Positions 62,103-64,000 of a stretch of DNA of 64,000 nucleotides are shown here, in pieces (position 1 is the first letter of the stretch; every line of letters begins with the position of its first letter). Under the pieces are notes generated by a model that worked only from the letters and a program-made list of their open reading frames with translations, was not told the DNA's origin and ran no database searches. Source of the DNA: Rugalucina vietnamica (Eukaryota > Mollusca > Bivalvia > Lucinida > Lucinidae); assembly GCA_964017185.1 (NCBI GenBank), contig OZ024875.1, positions 49,431,986 through 49,495,985 on the forward strand, written 5' to 3'. Made by a program: the position numbers and the translations under genes.

Positions 62103-63004
62103 AAAAGGTACAAGTAGGCAACGATCAGGAAAAGGCGCAATCAGAAAGAGATTCCCACTCCAAAAACCGAGGTGGGAAAAAACTAAATTAACAATCAGGT
62201 ACTTATACCATGAAAACATATCGTAAGCCGAATGAGCTGCATTTTCCCCAATAGGTGGCCACTCAGTTACCTAAACTTAACTAAAAATATGAAAACATAC
62301 GTAAGGCGCAAACAGCACAAAAATTTAAGAAACACGAAGACATAAACAAAAAGAACCACCTCAGAAGTATCGCCTTGGAACGATCAGTAATATAAAATTA
62401 CCGGCGGGCTTAAATCGATTTTACAGGTACCTAAACTCACCCTCAGCTTCTGCAGTGGTTCATTTAGTTAGTTGTTCGGCCCTCGTGGTGAATCTCTAAT
62501 TAGTCAATGAATCATCATGGACAAACAAATAAATCATGATAAACACCATGATGAATCAAAAACGAGGACTCACAGATTGAGTAAGCTGTCATTGTCTAGT
62601 TAGAGATTCACCACGAGGACCAAAGAACTAACTAAATGTTATGAACCACTGCAGAAGCTGAGGGTGAAGTTAGGTACCTGTAAAATCGATTTAAGCCCGC
62701 CAGTAATTTTATATTACTGATCGTTCCAAGGCGATACTTCTGTGATGGTTCTTTCGTTTTATGTCTTGGTGCTTAAAACTTTTTGTGCTGTTGGCGCCTT
62801 ATGTATGTTTTCATAGTTTTAGTTAAGTTTAGGTAACTGAGTGGCCACCTTTTGGGAAAATAGCTGCCCATTCGGCTTACGATATGTTTTCATGGTATAA
62901 GTATCTGATTGTTAATTTGTTTGTTTTTTTTCCATCTCGGTTTTTGGAGTGGGAATCTTTTTCTGATTGCGTCTTTTCCTGATCTTTGACTACTTGTACC
63001 TTTT
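62103..63004. mobile_element. Complete foldback element with ~400-bp inverted arms
   Basis: Left arm 62103-62503, spacer of 92 bp, right arm 62596-63004; the outer ends AAAAGGTACAAGTAG and CTACTTGTACCTTTT. By eye the arms are well above 90 percent complementary. No ORF is longer than chance, so it is non-autonomous. It is the reference for the single-arm copies at 1631, 2628, 51629, 57825 and 58934. I see no clear target duplication. Confidence 0.85.
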
Positions 63005-64000
63005 TAAGAGCAGTGAGCATGTAAATGAGAATAGGGATGGGTCATACCGCGACTTCGGCCACCCAAGCCCCCTCCACCCCCAGCCACCCCTAGAGTTCAC
63101 TGTCATTCTTCTGGGCTGTAAGGTGCTGACTAATCTTTTGCTATGCTCTCCATATGAAACGCACTGTCTTACTTAGCTAGTCAAACAAAAAAAAATGTTT
63201 ATACAAGTGTACATGTATGCGTTAAAGTTAGTCACATGATTTTCATGATGTACGTGAAAACATTTAAAGTTTTAAACTTAAGAACGACATGAGAGTCTGA
63301 AATTGGTGGGGTGTAAGTACTAAGCCTCATAAGTTATTTACACGTTACCCATCAACGTGGTTCTCCTCAAGGTCTCTCTATAAAAATCTTAACCACATGT
63401 TCAAAATTTTCTTGTATGTCAGTGTCGTATTAACTGTCCAAGAAAGCATAAATTCAAAATTTATTATTAATGTTAATTTTACATAATCTTGTTATTGAAT
63501 CTTTCATTTTTTTCTATATCAGAACATGCTGAATTATCAAGACTACACTATTAATAGCATTATAGCTTGGAAATATATGTTTTGACTTCATATGTATCAC
63601 AGTGTCCATTTTCCCAACTTTCACAGGGGCGGATACAGGATTTCTGAAGAGGGGGTTCAAATGTTGAAAAGGGGGGTTCGTTTGCCTCATTTTACACAAA
63701 ATGTATTGAAATTCCCCATGATAATGAAATAATTTGGCTCCAGAGGGGGAAGTTAAATGACATGCAGAAATTTTAAAGGTAGTTATCATTTGTGGAGTTT
63801 TCTCTTTCAGTTGTCGACTACTAGGTTTATAAGCTGTTTCATTTTTTTAGCATCATTCACCTTTGAATTCATGTCGTGAAAATGTCTGATTTTTGCACGC
63901 CGGTGGGTCGGGCGTCAGACTCTATGATGGCCCCGACTTAAAGCTATTCATTTTAGTTGGTTGGGGCCGGAGTTTCTTGTCTGTTGCTTGGCCCACCGGG
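63005..64000. other. Unassigned end of window with one dispersed repeat
   Basis: 63628-63770 is the inverted GGATCCGCCCCTGA-type repeat (here GGGGCGGATACAGGATTTCTG..GAGGGGGTTC). The rest is AT-rich. The last 100 bases become GC-richer (CGCCGGTGGGTCGGGCGTC) and may belong to a feature that continues outside. No gene is called. Confidence 0.45.

Overview
The window is nuclear DNA from an animal, most probably a bivalve mollusc. The evidence is spliced genes with GT-AG introns, long AT-rich non-coding stretches, and a heavy load of short hairpin elements, tandem-core elements with ACGG/GTCC microsatellites (the layout described for bivalve 'pearl' elements), a CR1-like LINE and a Ty3/gypsy LTR element. 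There are no bacterial operons or CRISPR arrays. Species cannot be fixed from sequence alone.

Two host genes can be reconstructed from splice sites and reading phase. (1) Plus strand, 10187-15358: a four-exon gene for a 312-residue type I membrane protein with a signal peptide, a six-cysteine ectodomain, one membrane helix, a CCCC juxtamembrane cluster and a Pro/Gln/Tyr-rich tail. An internal donor at 15335 and an exon at 16020 predict a second C-terminus ending in a PPxY motif. (2) Minus strand, 31685-26113: three exons of a NOPCHAP1 (C12orf45)-like box C/D snoRNP assembly factor. Its first exon was not found. Its introns are packed with nested transposons.

Layout. 0-3 kb: foldback-element and LINE debris. 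3.6-7.6 kb: two non-autonomous DNA transposons and hairpin MITEs. 7.8-9.5 kb: a tandem-core element. 10-16 kb: host gene 1 with MITE-filled introns. 16-25 kb: MITEs, a 950-bp TTAA-flanked element and a large tandem-core element. 26-32 kb: host gene 2. 32-34 kb: a tandem duplication split by a TA-flanked element. 35-41 kb: three tandem-core elements, one nested in another. 42-45 kb: paired CRE motifs and a 1.7-kb element flanked by 30-bp direct repeats. 45.1-54.9 kb: a Ty3/gypsy element whose 5' LTR is split by a full-length CR1-like LINE (intact 1228-residue ORF with a 2A-like motif) and whose pol is split by a foldback insertion. 56.4-61.9 kb: a second, decayed LINE copy broken by a hAT-like element, foldback elements and a 2.2-kb TA-flanked DNA transposon that carries an intact MYND zinc-finger gene. 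62.1-63.0 kb: the one complete foldback element.

The most notable items are the MYND gene riding inside a TA-flanked pogo/Tigger-like transposon, the LINE with a 2A-like motif after a hydrophobic N-terminus, the layered order of insertions that can be read from the nesting, and the predicted alternative PPxY tail of host gene 1. All homology statements are from recognition by eye; no search was run.
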